A stretch of 64,000 nucleotides of DNA from JAWWPG01 sp033850885 (GTDB lineage Bacteria; Actinomycetota; Actinomycetes; Propionibacteriales; Nocardioidaceae), in assembly GCA_033850885.1 (NCBI GenBank), contig JAWWPG010000012.1, positions 51,759 to 115,758 on the forward strand, written 5' to 3'. Below are positions 28,197 through 37,555 of the stretch, piece by piece; the first letter of the stretch is position 1; the number at the start of each line of letters is the position of its first letter. The notes beneath the pieces are model-generated. The model was not told the origin of the DNA and did not search any database. It was given only the letters and a program-made list of their open reading frames with translations. The position numbers and the translations under genes were made by a program.

Positions 28197-30499
28197 GACG
28201 GTTCCTCGCGGAGCAGACGTGGCGGCGCCGAGCGGCCCACCCGGCGCAGGGCGACGTAGACCACGGCGGCGACCGTGACGCCGACGACCAGGGCGGTCGC
28301 TGCGATCAACCCGAGCTGGGGGGACGTGTCGGGGCGGGGACCGTAAGCCCAGCCGGAGACGAGCGGGAGGGCGTGCAGCAGCACTCGGCAAGCCACCCAC
28401 GACGCGAGGCAGGTGCCGACCCCTGAGGCCACTGCGAGCAGGAACGTCTCCCTGCGGTATGCGCCGGTGATCTGTGCCACCGGGACCCCGACGCTGCGGA
28501 GACTGGCCGCCTCCTGACGTCGCTGGTGCCGCTGTTGGGACACCGACGAGACGACGCTGAGGACGACGATGAGGGCGGCGAACACCGCGACCAGGATGTA
28601 CAGCCGGGTTCCCTGCGCCCGGGCGCTCGCTTCAAGGCGACGCAGGGCTTCCTCGTACGTCGTCGGCCGGCCGACGGACCCGGTTGCCCGGAGTGCCGCG
28701 ATGACGTGGTCCGGGGTGTCGGCCCGCGCAAGGATCGCCGCCTGGGTCCCGGGGATGCTGCCACCCGCGCCGAGAAGCGCCGGTGCGAGGTCGAGGACCG
28801 TGCCCTTGGTTCCCACGAACGGCAGAACGGGAACCGTGGCCACGACACGGACCGGTCGGAGGGCGCCGTCGATGCCCGCGACCGCGGGCTGCCCCTCGAC
28901 CTTGGCCAACGGGTTCCGATGTGTCGAGACGGCCGCATCGGGGGCGCTCCGCTGGAACCGTCCGAGCACGCGCCTGTCCCCGTTACCAAGCCCGAACGGT
29001 GCCTTCGGCAGCAGCACGCGGAGGCCGTGCGATCCCATCTGCGCCCTGAGGTCTCTCAACCGGTGCGCCAGCCGGAAGCCGGCCGACGCCGTGAGCAGTT
29101 GCTCCCCGGAAAACGACACGTTGGCGACCTGGAGCGGAACACGGTTGTACCCGCTGATGTCCAGCTCAACGATGCTGCAGCCTAACCGACAATGCGGGAG
29201 TGATCTGGTGAACACCGTCATCCCAGGACCCGCCGGTGTTCCGCGGTCGGGCCGGAGGGGCAGGTTGACAACCGCCAGGTCTCCTGAGTCGTTGATGTAC
29301 TGAAAGGTGAGCAGCAGGCCGACGGCGTGCCGGAGCGAAGCCGTCGTGACGGTGGCTGCCACCGAGTCGCCGCGTCGGTAGACCGACGCCCGAGTGGGGG
29401 GGAACGCGTTGAGCACCCTCGTCAGGGGGCCGGTCGCCGTGCCCTGGAAGAAGTCACCCACGACGTCCTTCCAGCGATCAGCAGCGACGAAGACCCGCCG
29501 GGAGCCGACCTCGGAGTCGGTCGTGTACGCCGCCACCGGTAGCAGCCAGCTTCCGCCCGGGTCGGCCTTGTCGGCTGCCGCATAGGCCCGCAGCGCGCCT
29601 CCCGGCACCGGGTAGCTCACCGGTGCGCCCACCTGAAGCCTGGCCCGTTCCTCCCGTGAGCTCCGGGCGGCGGTGGACGCGCTGGCCGCTACGGCGAAAA
29701 CCACTCCGGACGCGACGACCATCCGGAGCAGGGCCAGGCTGTCGGCACGCCGGAGGAGCCGTCGGACGGTGATGAACCAGCCGAGCCCGGCAGCGGGCCT
29801 CCGTCGGACCAGGGCAGCCAGCGAAGCGACCAGCAGCCAGATCAGCACCTGCCCGGCGGCCAACCCGATGACCGCCGGGCTGACCAGCGTCACCCAGTCA
29901 ACCCGGGTCCGCGCAGACTCGTGCGCCTGATAGACCGCGACGACGGCCCCGAGGACGAGAAGGGCCTGGAGAAAGACCCCGACCGTGGATGCCGCCCTCG
30001 GCCGTCGGGTTCTGGCCAGCTGCTCGAACAGCGGGGTCCGCATCGTCCGCCAGCTGCACGCGACGACGACGGCCAGGTTCGCGAGGGTGACGACCCCGAC
30101 ACCTTCCCACTCGTGGGTGGTGAGCCTGAACGTCGTACCGGTCGGCAGCCAGGACGCGATGATCGCCCGGGCCAGCAGCCAGCCCACGCCCAGGCCGGCG
30201 GCCGCACCGGCGAGCACCACAGCGGACGGCTCGGCGACCGCGAAGAACAGCAGCCGGCCGCCCGAGCGGCCGCGGAGCCGGGCCAGCGCCAGGTCATGCT
30301 CTCGCCGATGCACCGACTCGACGGACTGGGCGGCGACTGCGATGAGTCCGAGCAGGACAAGGGCGTAGACCGATCCGGTGGACACGTGGGTCACCCTGCT
30401 GAAACCAAGGGCGACGACGGTCCCCGCAACGACCAGGGCGGTCAGCAGGAACACCGTCAACGCGAGCAGCCGGCGCGCGGCGATGCCCCGGAGGATCAC
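28193..30499 (-). CDS. ABC exporter permease, FtsX-like (first permease)
   Basis: A 768-residue membrane protein starting at GTG 30499, 4 bp after the ATPase stop. N-terminal helices (LLALTVFLLTALVVAGTVVA; YALVLLGLIAVAAQSV) are followed by further membrane segments, a long extracytoplasmic domain near residues 270-590 and a C-terminal FtsX block (LYILVAVFAALIVVLSVV onward). It contains CRLGC in the external domain, the same C-x2-G-C pattern as the second permease. The two permeases presumably form a heterodimer with the two ATPases encoded upstream. Confidence 0.8.
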   Translation of the reverse strand: MILRGIAARRLLALTVFLLTALVVAGTVVALGFSRVTHVSTGSVYALVLLGLIAVAAQSVESVHRREHDLALARLRGRSGGRLLFFAVAEPSAVVLAGAAAGLGVGWLLARAIIASWLPTGTTFRLTTHEWEGVGVVTLANLAVVVACSWRTMRTPLFEQLARTRRPRAASTVGVFLQALLVLGAVVAVYQAHESARTRVDWVTLVSPAVIGLAAGQVLIWLLVASLAALVRRRPAAGLGWFITVRRLLRRADSLALLRMVVASGVVFAVAASASTAARSSREERARLQVGAPVSYPVPGGALRAYAAADKADPGGSWLLPVAAYTTDSEVGSRRVFVAADRWKDVVGDFFQGTATGPLTRVLNAFPPTRASVYRRGDSVAATVTTASLRHAVGLLLTFQYINDSGDLAVVNLPLRPDRGTPAGPGMTVFTRSLPHCRLGCSIVELDISGYNRVPLQVANVSFSGEQLLTASAGFRLAHRLRDLRAQMGSHGLRVLLPKAPFGLGNGDRRVLGRFQRSAPDAAVSTHRNPLAKVEGQPAVAGIDGALRPVRVVATVPVLPFVGTKGTVLDLAPALLGAGGSIPGTQAAILARADTPDHVIAALRATGSVGRPTTYEEALRRLEASARAQGTRLYILVAVFAALIVVLSVVSSVSQQRHQRRQEAASLRSVGVPVAQITGAYRRETFLLAVASGVGTCLASWVACRVLLHALPLVSGWAYGPRPDTSPQLGLIAATALVVGVTVAAVVYVALRRVGRSAPPRLLREEPS

Positions 30500-30503
30500 G
30501 GCG

Positions 30504-31190
30504 CTATCCGCCGAAGCCTGCGTGCAACCGACTGACCGGCTCAATGTGGTCGGTGAGCACCCCGTCATCGAGGATGAAGTTGCGGTCCGCCGCCGCGACG
30601 ACGGCCGGGTCGTGGGTCGCGACGACCACGATCGCCCCGCGCCGCGCCTCGGCGTTGAGCTGTGACATCACGTGCTCCCGGTTGCCGTCGTCGAGCTCAC
30701 TCGTGGGCTCGTCGGCGAGCAGGATGTCCGCCTTGACGGCGAACCCGCGGGCACAGGCGACCCGCTGCATCTGGCCCCCCGACAGCTCCTCGACCTGGCG
30801 GTCCCCGAGGTCGCCGATGTGGAAACGCTGCAGCTCACGGTCGGCTTCGTCGTTCGCCTGTCCGGGTGAGACGCCGCGGGCGCGCAGTGCGATCGCGATG
30901 TTCTCCCGGGCGCTCAGGATCGGAACCAGCCCGTAGACCTGCAGCACGAACGCCACCTGCTGGCGCGGGTCGCCGTCGCGCTGCCACATCGGCAGCTCGC
31001 CGTACGCCGCGCCGCCCCTGGTCGGGCGCAGCAGCCCCCCCGCGATCGACAGCACGGTCGTCTTGCCGGACCCGGACGGGCCGGACAAAGCGGTCACCTC
31101 ACCTGGCTGGAACTCGATGCTCATCCGCTGCAGGATCTGTCGTTCGCCGATGATGAGCTCGACGTCGGTCAGGCGCAGGGTGTCCGTCAC
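30504..31190 (-). CDS. ABC exporter ATPase (MacB/LolD type), second
   Basis: A 228-residue nucleotide-binding protein with Walker A GPSGSGKTT, Q-loop FVLQVYGLVP, signature LSGGQMQR, Walker B ILLADEPTSELD and H-loop ATHDP. The start is GTG 31190, overlapping the preceding ATPase stop by 4 nt (GTGA); earlier in-frame starts would lie inside that gene. Similarity is to the LolD/MacB group that pairs with FtsX-like permeases. Confidence 0.88.
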   Translation of the reverse strand: MTDTLRLTDVELIIGERQILQRMSIEFQPGEVTALSGPSGSGKTTVLSIAGGLLRPTRGGAAYGELPMWQRDGDPRQQVAFVLQVYGLVPILSARENIAIALRARGVSPGQANDEADRELQRFHIGDLGDRQVEELSGGQMQRVACARGFAVKADILLADEPTSELDDGNREHVMSQLNAEARRGAIVVVATHDPAVVAAADRNFILDDGVLTDHIEPVSRLHAGFGG

Positions 31191-32071
31191 GGCTGCTCCT
31201 CCTCGGAGTCGTCCGCGGGGCGGCTCAGCAGCAGCCGGTCCCGACCCTCCGGCTCGATACGCACCAGCGTGCCCGGGGGCCACTGCTGGGCCACGTGCGC
31301 GGGCAGATGTACGACGCCGTCGGTGCCGACCACGACGTACTCAGCCCCCGCCCGGCCCTCGGAGCCGACGCGACCACCACGCATGGTCACCGTCCGCGGG
31401 AACGTCTCCGCGACCTCCGGCTGGTGGGTGACCACGAGGATCGTGGTCCCGAACTCGTCCCCGAGACCATGGATCAGCTCGAGCATGTGGTCCCGGTCAT
31501 CGTGGCTCAGCTGGCTCGTCGGCTCGTCGGCGAGCAGCAGGGCCGGCGAGGACGTGACGGCGCAGGCCAGGGCCAGCCGTTGCCGCTGGCCGCCCGACAT
31601 GGTTCGGACCGGCTGGTCGATCTGCTCCCCGAGGCCCACTCGGCCGAGCAGCTCGATATCCGACATCGCCGGTCTCCGGCCGGCGGCACGCGTCGCAAGG
31701 TGGGCGAACCCCAGGTTCTGCCGGGCCGTCGCGTAGTGCAGGAGGTTGCGGGTGGCGCCCTGGAGCATCGTGCTCACCCGGGACGCCCGGATGCGCGTCA
31801 GCTGCCGTTCGTTCATCCGGGAGATCTCGTCGTCACCGAGGAATATGCGGCCGGCCGAGGGTCGCTGGATGCCTCCGAACAGCGTCAGCAGCGTGGACTT
31901 GCCTGACCCCGAGGGACCGAGGAACGCGACCCGTTCCCCCGGCAGCACCTCGAGGTCGACCCCCTGCAGCGCGACGACGTCGTGGCCCTCGAACGTCTTG
32001 TACAGGTGCACCAAGCCTTCGCACCTGACACCGATCCCCGTCGACGCCGCCGGACCTTCCGAGTGGATCAC
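31187..32071 (-). CDS. ABC exporter ATPase (MacB/LolD type), first, with C-terminal extension
   Basis: A 294-residue ATPase and first gene of the exporter operon. Walker A is GPSGSGKST, signature MSGGQRQR, Walker B LLLADEPTSQLS and H-loop VVTHQPEVA. After the ATPase core, about 55 residues (from AGAEYVVVGTDGVVHLPAHV to the acidic end DDSEEEQP) form an extension absent from the second ATPase; a beta-rich small domain is possible. The Walker B aspartate/glutamate pair is intact, so both sites of the heterodimer could be active. Confidence 0.87.
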   Translation of the reverse strand: MIHSEGPAASTGIGVRCEGLVHLYKTFEGHDVVALQGVDLEVLPGERVAFLGPSGSGKSTLLTLFGGIQRPSAGRIFLGDDEISRMNERQLTRIRASRVSTMLQGATRNLLHYATARQNLGFAHLATRAAGRRPAMSDIELLGRVGLGEQIDQPVRTMSGGQRQRLALACAVTSSPALLLADEPTSQLSHDDRDHMLELIHGLGDEFGTTILVVTHQPEVAETFPRTVTMRGGRVGSEGRAGAEYVVVGTDGVVHLPAHVAQQWPPGTLVRIEPEGRDRLLLSRPADDSEEEQP

Positions 32072-32197
32072 CTGCAGTCCCCTCCCACTCGTCCGTCCAG
32101 CGCAGTCAACCCCGTCCGCCTCGGGCCTTGCAACACGCTCGGCGAACTGGTGCCCGCGTCGTAACCAAATCGATGTCAGATCGGCTCAGGATCGAGC

Positions 32198-33211
32198 TCA
32201 GAGCGCTGCCAACAGCTTGTCGGCTGCCGCATAGGGGTCGGCTCCGCCGGACGCTACCTGGATCGCGAGCGAGTCGAGAGCGTCGTTGCCGTGCAGGTCG
32301 CCGAATCGCTCACGCAGCGAGGTGAGGGCGATCGCCTCGATCTCGTCCCTGGCTCGGCGGGTACGGCGGCGGGACAGCTCGCCTGACTCGCGGAGCATGC
32401 TCCAGTGCCGTCCGATGGCGACCACCAGCTTGTCGATGCCCTCGCCGGTCTGCGCCACGGTGCTCACAATCGGGGGGCGCCAGTCCGAGTCGGCGGCTCC
32501 CAGGCTGAGCACCGACCGGAGCTCGCGGACCACCTGGTGGGCGCCGTCGCGGTCCGCCTTGTTGACAACGTAGATGTCGCCGATCTCGAGGATCCCCGCC
32601 TTCGCGGCCTGGATCCCGTCGCCCATTCCCGGCGCGAGCAGCACCAGCGTGGTGTCCGCCTGGCCCGCAATCTCCACCTCGGACTGTCCCACCCCGACCG
32701 TCTCGACGACGATCACCTCGCAGCCGGCCGCATCGAGGACGCGAAGCGCCTGTGGCGTCGCCCAGGCCAGTCCCCCGAGCCGACCCCGGGTCGCCATGGA
32801 CCTGATGTAGACCTGCCCGTCCGTCGCGTGATCCTGCATGCGCACCCGGTCGCCGAGCAACGCGCCGCCGGAGAACGGCGACGACGGGTCCACGGCCAGT
32901 ACGCCGACCCGCCTGCCCTCGTTGCGGAAAGCCGTCACGAGGGCCGCGGTCGTCGTCGACTTGCCGACGCCGGGAGACCCGGTGATGCCGATGATCTGGG
33001 CATGGCCGGTGTGGGAAGCGAGCATCTCCGTCACCTCGCGAAGCAGTGGCGAGGCGTCCTCGACGAGCGAGATCAGCCTGGCGACCGCTCGCGGGTCACC
33101 TGCCTTCGCCATCGCGACGAGATCTGCGACCGACGCCTGTCGACCGAGACGCCGGCCGATCACCTGACCCGGGTGACCCGACGCGGACCCGCTCGCGCCG
33201 GGCTGGGTCAC
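32198..33211 (-). CDS. meaB: MeaB/ArgK-type G-protein chaperone of B12 mutases
   Basis: GTPase that protects and gates cofactor loading of adenosylcobalamin mutases. The 337 residues start at GTG 33211, overlapping the thiolase stop as GTGA. Motifs seen are the P-loop GSPGVGKSTT, switch-region DPSSPFSGGALLGDRVRM, ETVGVGQSE and the guanine-specificity NKAD. The C-terminal dimerisation arm is present. Two mutases are encoded in this window (22.4 and 46.6 kb), either of which could be its client. Confidence 0.93.
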   Translation of the reverse strand: MTQPGASGSASGHPGQVIGRRLGRQASVADLVAMAKAGDPRAVARLISLVEDASPLLREVTEMLASHTGHAQIIGITGSPGVGKSTTTAALVTAFRNEGRRVGVLAVDPSSPFSGGALLGDRVRMQDHATDGQVYIRSMATRGRLGGLAWATPQALRVLDAAGCEVIVVETVGVGQSEVEIAGQADTTLVLLAPGMGDGIQAAKAGILEIGDIYVVNKADRDGAHQVVRELRSVLSLGAADSDWRPPIVSTVAQTGEGIDKLVVAIGRHWSMLRESGELSRRRTRRARDEIEAIALTSLRERFGDLHGNDALDSLAIQVASGGADPYAAADKLLAAL

Positions 33212-34398
33212 GCCGCGGGCACGCGGATGATCAGGCCCTCGCCCTGTCCGCCGCCGCCGCACAGGCCCGCGGCCCCGATCCCGCCGCCGCGGCGCTGCAG
33301 CTCGAGCGCAAGGTGCAGGACGATCCGCGCACCGGACATGCCGACGGGGTGTCCCACGGCGATCGCACCACCGTTGACGTTGACCTTGTCCTCGCTGAGC
33401 CCGAGCTCTGCCGCGCTGGCGATGCCGACGGCCGCGAACGCCTCGTTGAGCTCGACCAGGTCGAGGTCGGCCGGCGAGATGCCCTCCTTCTCGCAGGCCT
33501 GCGCGATCGCGTTCGCCGGCTGTGACTGCAGCGTCGAGTCGGGACCGGCGACCTGGCCCGAGGCGCCGATCTCGGCCAGCCAGCTGAGCCCGAGCTCCTC
33601 GGCCTTCGCCTTGCTCATGACGACGACCGCACAGGCGCCGTCGGAGATCTGCGACGAGGAGCCGGCCGTGATCGTGCCGTCCTTGGAGAAGGCTGGCCGC
33701 AGCTTGCCGAGCGACTCGACGGTGGTGTCGCCGCGGATGCCCTCGTCCTCTGCCACCACGACCGGGTCGCCTCGGCGCTGCGGCACCTCGACCGGCACCA
33801 CCTCGTCGGTGAAGAGGCCGTTCTTCCATGCGCTCGCCGCCCGCTGGTGCGACCGCGCGGAGAAGGCGTCCTGCTCCTCGCGGGTCAGCTCCTCGCCGCT
33901 CGAGTTCCGCTTCTCGGTGAGCGCGCCCATGGCCTGGTCGGTGAAGACGTCCCACAACCCGTCGTACGCCATATGGTCGCGGACCGTGACGTCGCCGTAC
34001 TTGTATCCCTCGCGAGACTTCGTCATCATGTGGGGCGCGTTGGTCATCGACTCCATCCCGCCGGCCACGACGACTTCGCACTCGCCGAGCCGGATCAGCT
34101 GGTCGGCGAGGGCTATCGCGTTCATGCCCGAGAGGCAGACCTTGTTGATGGTGATCGCCGGGACGCTCATGGAGATGCCACCCTTGACCGCCGCCTGACG
34201 GGCCGGGATCTGCCCCGCGCCGGCCTGCAGCACCTGACCCATGATCACGTAGTCGACCTGATCGGGCGAGACGCCCGACTTCTCGAGGGCGCCCTTGATG
34301 GCCGCACCTCCGAGGTCCGTGGCCGCGAGGTCCTTGAACCCGCCCAACAAGCGCCCGATCGGCGTCCGTGCCCCACCGACGATTACGTTTACAGCCAT
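33208..34398 (-). CDS. Acetyl-CoA C-acetyltransferase (thiolase)
   Basis: Condenses two acetyl-CoA to acetoacetyl-CoA, or works in reverse for degradation. 396 residues from ATG 34398, with GGAGG 8 nt upstream. The acyl-accepting C88 is in INKVCLSGMNA, H350 in VGHPVGMSGARI and the proton-shuttling C380 in AAGLCGGGGQG. All match the biosynthetic-type thiolases. It is followed by meaB with a 4-nt overlap and is divergent from the epimerase gene, the same arrangement I recall from Streptomyces (thiolase and meaB beside the epimerase). Confidence 0.93.
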   Translation of the reverse strand: MAVNVIVGGARTPIGRLLGGFKDLAATDLGGAAIKGALEKSGVSPDQVDYVIMGQVLQAGAGQIPARQAAVKGGISMSVPAITINKVCLSGMNAIALADQLIRLGECEVVVAGGMESMTNAPHMMTKSREGYKYGDVTVRDHMAYDGLWDVFTDQAMGALTEKRNSSGEELTREEQDAFSARSHQRAASAWKNGLFTDEVVPVEVPQRRGDPVVVAEDEGIRGDTTVESLGKLRPAFSKDGTITAGSSSQISDGACAVVVMSKAKAEELGLSWLAEIGASGQVAGPDSTLQSQPANAIAQACEKEGISPADLDLVELNEAFAAVGIASAAELGLSEDKVNVNGGAIAVGHPVGMSGARIVLHLALELQRRGGGIGAAGLCGGGGQGEGLIIRVPAA

Positions 34399-34477
34399 CA
34401 GATCCTCCAGGTCGACTCGTTCTCGCTCTGAACGATACCGTCCGCGTTTGGCTATCACACCAGCGATCCAGGACGAT

Positions 34478-34933
34478 ATGGACATGTTCCCTCCAGGCCT
34501 GATCACCGCCGTCGACCACGTGGGCATCGCCGTGCCGGATCTCGACGAGGCGATCGCGTTCTACCGGGACAGCTTCGGCTTCCGCCTGGTGCATCGCGAG
34601 GTCAACGAGGAGCAGGGCGTCGCGGAAGCCATGGTGTCGGTAGGCGGCTCGCAGACGCTCCTGCAGCTGCTGGCGCCACTCGACGAGGGCTCGAGCATCG
34701 CCGGCTTCCTCGAGAGGAGGGGCCCGGGCGTCCAGCAGGTCGCCTACCGTGTGTCGAGCATCGCCGAGGCGATGGCTGCGGTCCGGACCCAGGGGATGCG
34801 GCTGCTGTACGACGAGCCGCGGCGCGGCACCGCCGGCAGCCGGATCAACTTCATCCACCCGAAGGACGCGGGCGGTGTCCTCGTCGAGCTGGTCGAGCCG
34901 GCGCCCGACGGCGCCGCCGAGGTGGACCGCTAG
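34478..34933 (+). CDS. mce: Methylmalonyl-CoA epimerase
   Basis: Interconverts (R)- and (S)-methylmalonyl-CoA, here probably also ethylmalonyl-CoA for the neighbouring pathway. About 151 residues of the VOC fold. Candidate metal ligands are the His of TAVDHVGIAVPDLDEA, the Gln of TLLQLLAP and the Glu of VLVELVEP. The position often occupied by a second His reads VQQVAYRV, a form I associate with actinobacterial members. ATG 34478 or ATG 34484 could be the start; AGGA at 34470 is better spaced for the second. Confidence 0.88.
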   Translation: MDMFPPGLITAVDHVGIAVPDLDEAIAFYRDSFGFRLVHREVNEEQGVAEAMVSVGGSQTLLQLLAPLDEGSSIAGFLERRGPGVQQVAYRVSSIAEAMAAVRTQGMRLLYDEPRRGTAGSRINFIHPKDAGGVLVELVEPAPDGAAEVDR

Positions 34934-34970
34934 TGTCACCAGGCAGCCGGCCACCAGGAAGGGACAGTTC

Positions 34971-36308
34971 GTGCGGGAGATCCTGAGCGCCATCATGGCC
35001 GGCGACACGGCGGCCGGGGACTTCGCCGCACTGCCGTTGCCGGAGTCGTACCGCGCGGTGACGGTCCACGAGGACGAGGTCGACATGTTCGCCGGCCTCG
35101 ACGCCGCCGACAAGGACCCCCGGCTCAGCCTGCATCTCGATGACGTCCCGCTTCCCGTGGTCGGGCCTGGGGAGGCCCTGATCGCCGTGATGGCGTCGGC
35201 GATCAACTACAACACCGTGTGGACCAGCATCTTCGAACCGATCCCGACGTTCGCGTTCCTGCGTCGATACGGCAGGCTGTCGGCGCTGTCCAAGCGCCAC
35301 GACCTGCCCTACCACGTCGTGGGGTCCGATCTCGCCGGGGTCGTCCTGCGGACCGGGATCGGCGTGCACACCTGGGGGCCAGGCGACGAGGTCGTCGCGC
35401 ACTGCCTCTCGGTCGAGCTGGAGAGCCCGGACGGCCACAACGACACCATGCTCGACCCGGAGCAGCGGATCTGGGGATTCGAGACGAACTTCGGCGGCCT
35501 CGCCGAGGTGGCCCTCGTCAAGTCCAACCAGCTGATGCCCAAACCCGCGCACCTCACCTGGGAGGAGGCGGCCTGTCCAGGACTCGTCAACTCGACGGCG
35601 TACCGCCAGCTCGTCTCGTCGAACGGCGCCCACATGAAACAGGGCGACACGGTGCTGATCTGGGGCGCCTCCGGCGGGCTCGGGTCCTATGCCACTCAGC
35701 TTGCCCTGAACGGCGGCGCCACCCCGGTGTGCGTGGTCTCCTCGTCCGACAAGGTGGACGTCTGCAAGGCGATGGGTGCAGAGCTGATCATCGACCGCCG
35801 AGCCGATGGGTACCGGTTCTGGCGGGACGAGACCACCCAGGACCCCACCGAGTGGCGGCGATTCGGGGCCCGCATCCGCGAGCTCACCGGTGGCGAGGAC
35901 CCCGACATCGTGCTGGAACACCCCGGCCGGGAGACCTTCGGCGCTTCGACGTTCGTGGCCCGCCGCGGCGGCACCATCGTCACGTGCGCCTCCACGTCGG
36001 GCTACCTCCACGAGTTCGACAACCGCTACCTCTGGATGAACCTCAAGCGGATCATCGGCTCGCACTTCGCGAACTACCGGGAGGCGTGGGAAGCCAACCG
36101 GCTAGTGGCCAAGGGCCACGTTCACCCGACGCTCAGCAAGACACACCCCCTCAGTGGTACGGGAGAGGCTGTCTTTGAGGTACACAAGAACCAGCACCAA
36201 GGCAAAGTGGGCGTACTGTGCCTAGCACCTGAGGCTGGCCTTGGGGTTCGCGACAATGACTTCCGGGAACGCCACCTGGAGGCGATCAACAGGTTCAGAG
36301 GCGTGTAA
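34971..36308 (+). CDS. ccrA: Crotonyl-CoA carboxylase/reductase
   Basis: NADPH-dependent reductive carboxylation of crotonyl-CoA to ethylmalonyl-CoA, the key step of the ethylmalonyl-CoA pathway. 445 residues from GTG 34971, with AGGAAGGG at 34956-34963; typical length is about 447. Medium-chain dehydrogenase fold with catalytic-domain landmarks AINYNTVWTSIFEP and EQRIWGFETNFGG, the nucleotide motif IWGASGGLGSYATQLA, and HKNQHQGKVGVLCLAP near the C-terminus. It follows the epimerase gene by 37 bp and precedes a coiled-coil gene by 19 bp, so these three may form one transcript. Confidence 0.95.
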   Translation: MREILSAIMAGDTAAGDFAALPLPESYRAVTVHEDEVDMFAGLDAADKDPRLSLHLDDVPLPVVGPGEALIAVMASAINYNTVWTSIFEPIPTFAFLRRYGRLSALSKRHDLPYHVVGSDLAGVVLRTGIGVHTWGPGDEVVAHCLSVELESPDGHNDTMLDPEQRIWGFETNFGGLAEVALVKSNQLMPKPAHLTWEEAACPGLVNSTAYRQLVSSNGAHMKQGDTVLIWGASGGLGSYATQLALNGGATPVCVVSSSDKVDVCKAMGAELIIDRRADGYRFWRDETTQDPTEWRRFGARIRELTGGEDPDIVLEHPGRETFGASTFVARRGGTIVTCASTSGYLHEFDNRYLWMNLKRIIGSHFANYREAWEANRLVAKGHVHPTLSKTHPLSGTGEAVFEVHKNQHQGKVGVLCLAPEAGLGVRDNDFRERHLEAINRFRGV

Positions 36309-36327
36309 CACGAGGGGTGCCACCACG

Positions 36328-37527
36328 ATGACCGATCAGCCACGCTCGCCGCGGCACGGACTGTCCATCTTCGAGCCGCCGTCAACCGGCAAGTCCAAGC
36401 CGGGTCCCGCAGAGGCGGCACCCGAGCAGGGTGGCCGAGCCAGCGAGCCACCTAACGGGCCCGCGAGCCCTCCGCCATGGGACCGCCCTGTGTTCCCCGT
36501 TGTGCGCCGCGGGGGCTACGACAAGGCGGCCGTGGACGCCTTCGTCGCCTCGATGGAGTCGGCCCGGGCAATCGCCAGCAGCCACTTCGAGGAGGAAGCG
36601 GTCCGGTTGCGGGGAAAGGTAGCCGAGCTCGAGGCCCGGTTGTCCGAGACGGACACTCCGACGTACGCCGGACTCGGCGGTCGTGCCGCCGCGGTGCTTC
36701 GCCTTGCGCAGGAGGAGGCGGACGCCCTGCGGAGCCGGGCGCAGCAGGCGGCCGACGAGTCCCGCAGCCGCGTACTCCTCGAAGCCGCTGCCCTGCGTGC
36801 CGATGCGGAGAAGGAAGCCTCCGACATCCGAACCGTGCAGATGCAGGAGATCGACGAGCGTCGCGCTTCGGTGCTCGCGGAGGCGGAGCAGGAGCGGTCG
36901 CTGGCACGGACCGAGTCGCAGGACATCCTGGCGTCGGCCAAGCGGGAGGCCGAGCAGCTCAGGTTGGCCGCGCAGCAGGAGGTCAACTCCCTGCGGACGG
37001 CGGCCAAGCGCGAGACCGAGCAGCTGCGGGCGGCGGCGGACCGCGAGACGATGGAGGCCCGCCGGATGCTGGCCGTCGAGAAGGAGCGGCTCACCAAGGA
37101 GGCCGCCGACCACCACTCGAACGCCGTTGCCGAGACCAGCCGGCTGGTCCAGGAGACGGAGGCGAGAGCGGCCAGCGCGGAGACGAGGGCCCGCGAGGCC
37201 ATCGCCACTGCGACCAAGCACCGCGAACAGGCCACCGGCGAGAGCGAGAAGACCCTGGCTCGCTCCCGAAGGGAGGCCGAGCAGATCGTGACGGCGGCCC
37301 GCAAACAGGCCGAGCAGATCGTGCGCAACGCCCAGGCTGACGCCGACCGGCAGCTGACGGGAACCCAGCGCGAGGTCGAGGTCCTGCAGGCGAGGCGCGA
37401 CGGGATCGTCGCACAGCTCGGTCAGCTCCAGGACGTGCTCAAGTCGTTCTCCAACGCGGACGACGACGCCGCACCTGGCGCCGCCGACGATGCCGCCGAG
37501 GAGGAGGGGAAGTCCAGCCCAGCCTGA
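36328..37527 (+). CDS. Scy/FilP-like coiled-coil protein with DivIVA-type N-terminal motif
   Basis: A 399-residue protein. An unstructured Pro-rich N-terminus is followed by VVRRGGYDKAAVDAFVASM (near residue 58-76), similar to the membrane-curvature motif of DivIVA proteins. From about residue 85 to 380 it is an almost uninterrupted coiled coil rich in Ala, Glu, Arg and Gln with a near-periodic AEQLR/AEQIV pattern. The C-terminus is acidic. In Streptomyces the polar-growth proteins Scy and FilP are, as I recall, encoded next to the same epimerase, thiolase and meaB genes, supporting a cytoskeletal role at the cell pole. The start ATG 36328 follows GAGGGG. Confidence 0.75.
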   Translation: MTDQPRSPRHGLSIFEPPSTGKSKPGPAEAAPEQGGRASEPPNGPASPPPWDRPVFPVVRRGGYDKAAVDAFVASMESARAIASSHFEEEAVRLRGKVAELEARLSETDTPTYAGLGGRAAAVLRLAQEEADALRSRAQQAADESRSRVLLEAAALRADAEKEASDIRTVQMQEIDERRASVLAEAEQERSLARTESQDILASAKREAEQLRLAAQQEVNSLRTAAKRETEQLRAAADRETMEARRMLAVEKERLTKEAADHHSNAVAETSRLVQETEARAASAETRAREAIATATKHREQATGESEKTLARSRREAEQIVTAARKQAEQIVRNAQADADRQLTGTQREVEVLQARRDGIVAQLGQLQDVLKSFSNADDDAAPGAADDAAEEEGKSSPA

Positions 37528-37555
37528 CCAGGGCCGGGATCCGTCCGGTTATGCC

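Noticed and set aside
33212..35206. Apparent giant fusion of MeaB with an upstream 665-residue region
   Set aside because: The extra part is the out-of-frame shadow of the thiolase gene. GTG 33211 gives MeaB its expected length and couples it to the thiolase stop.
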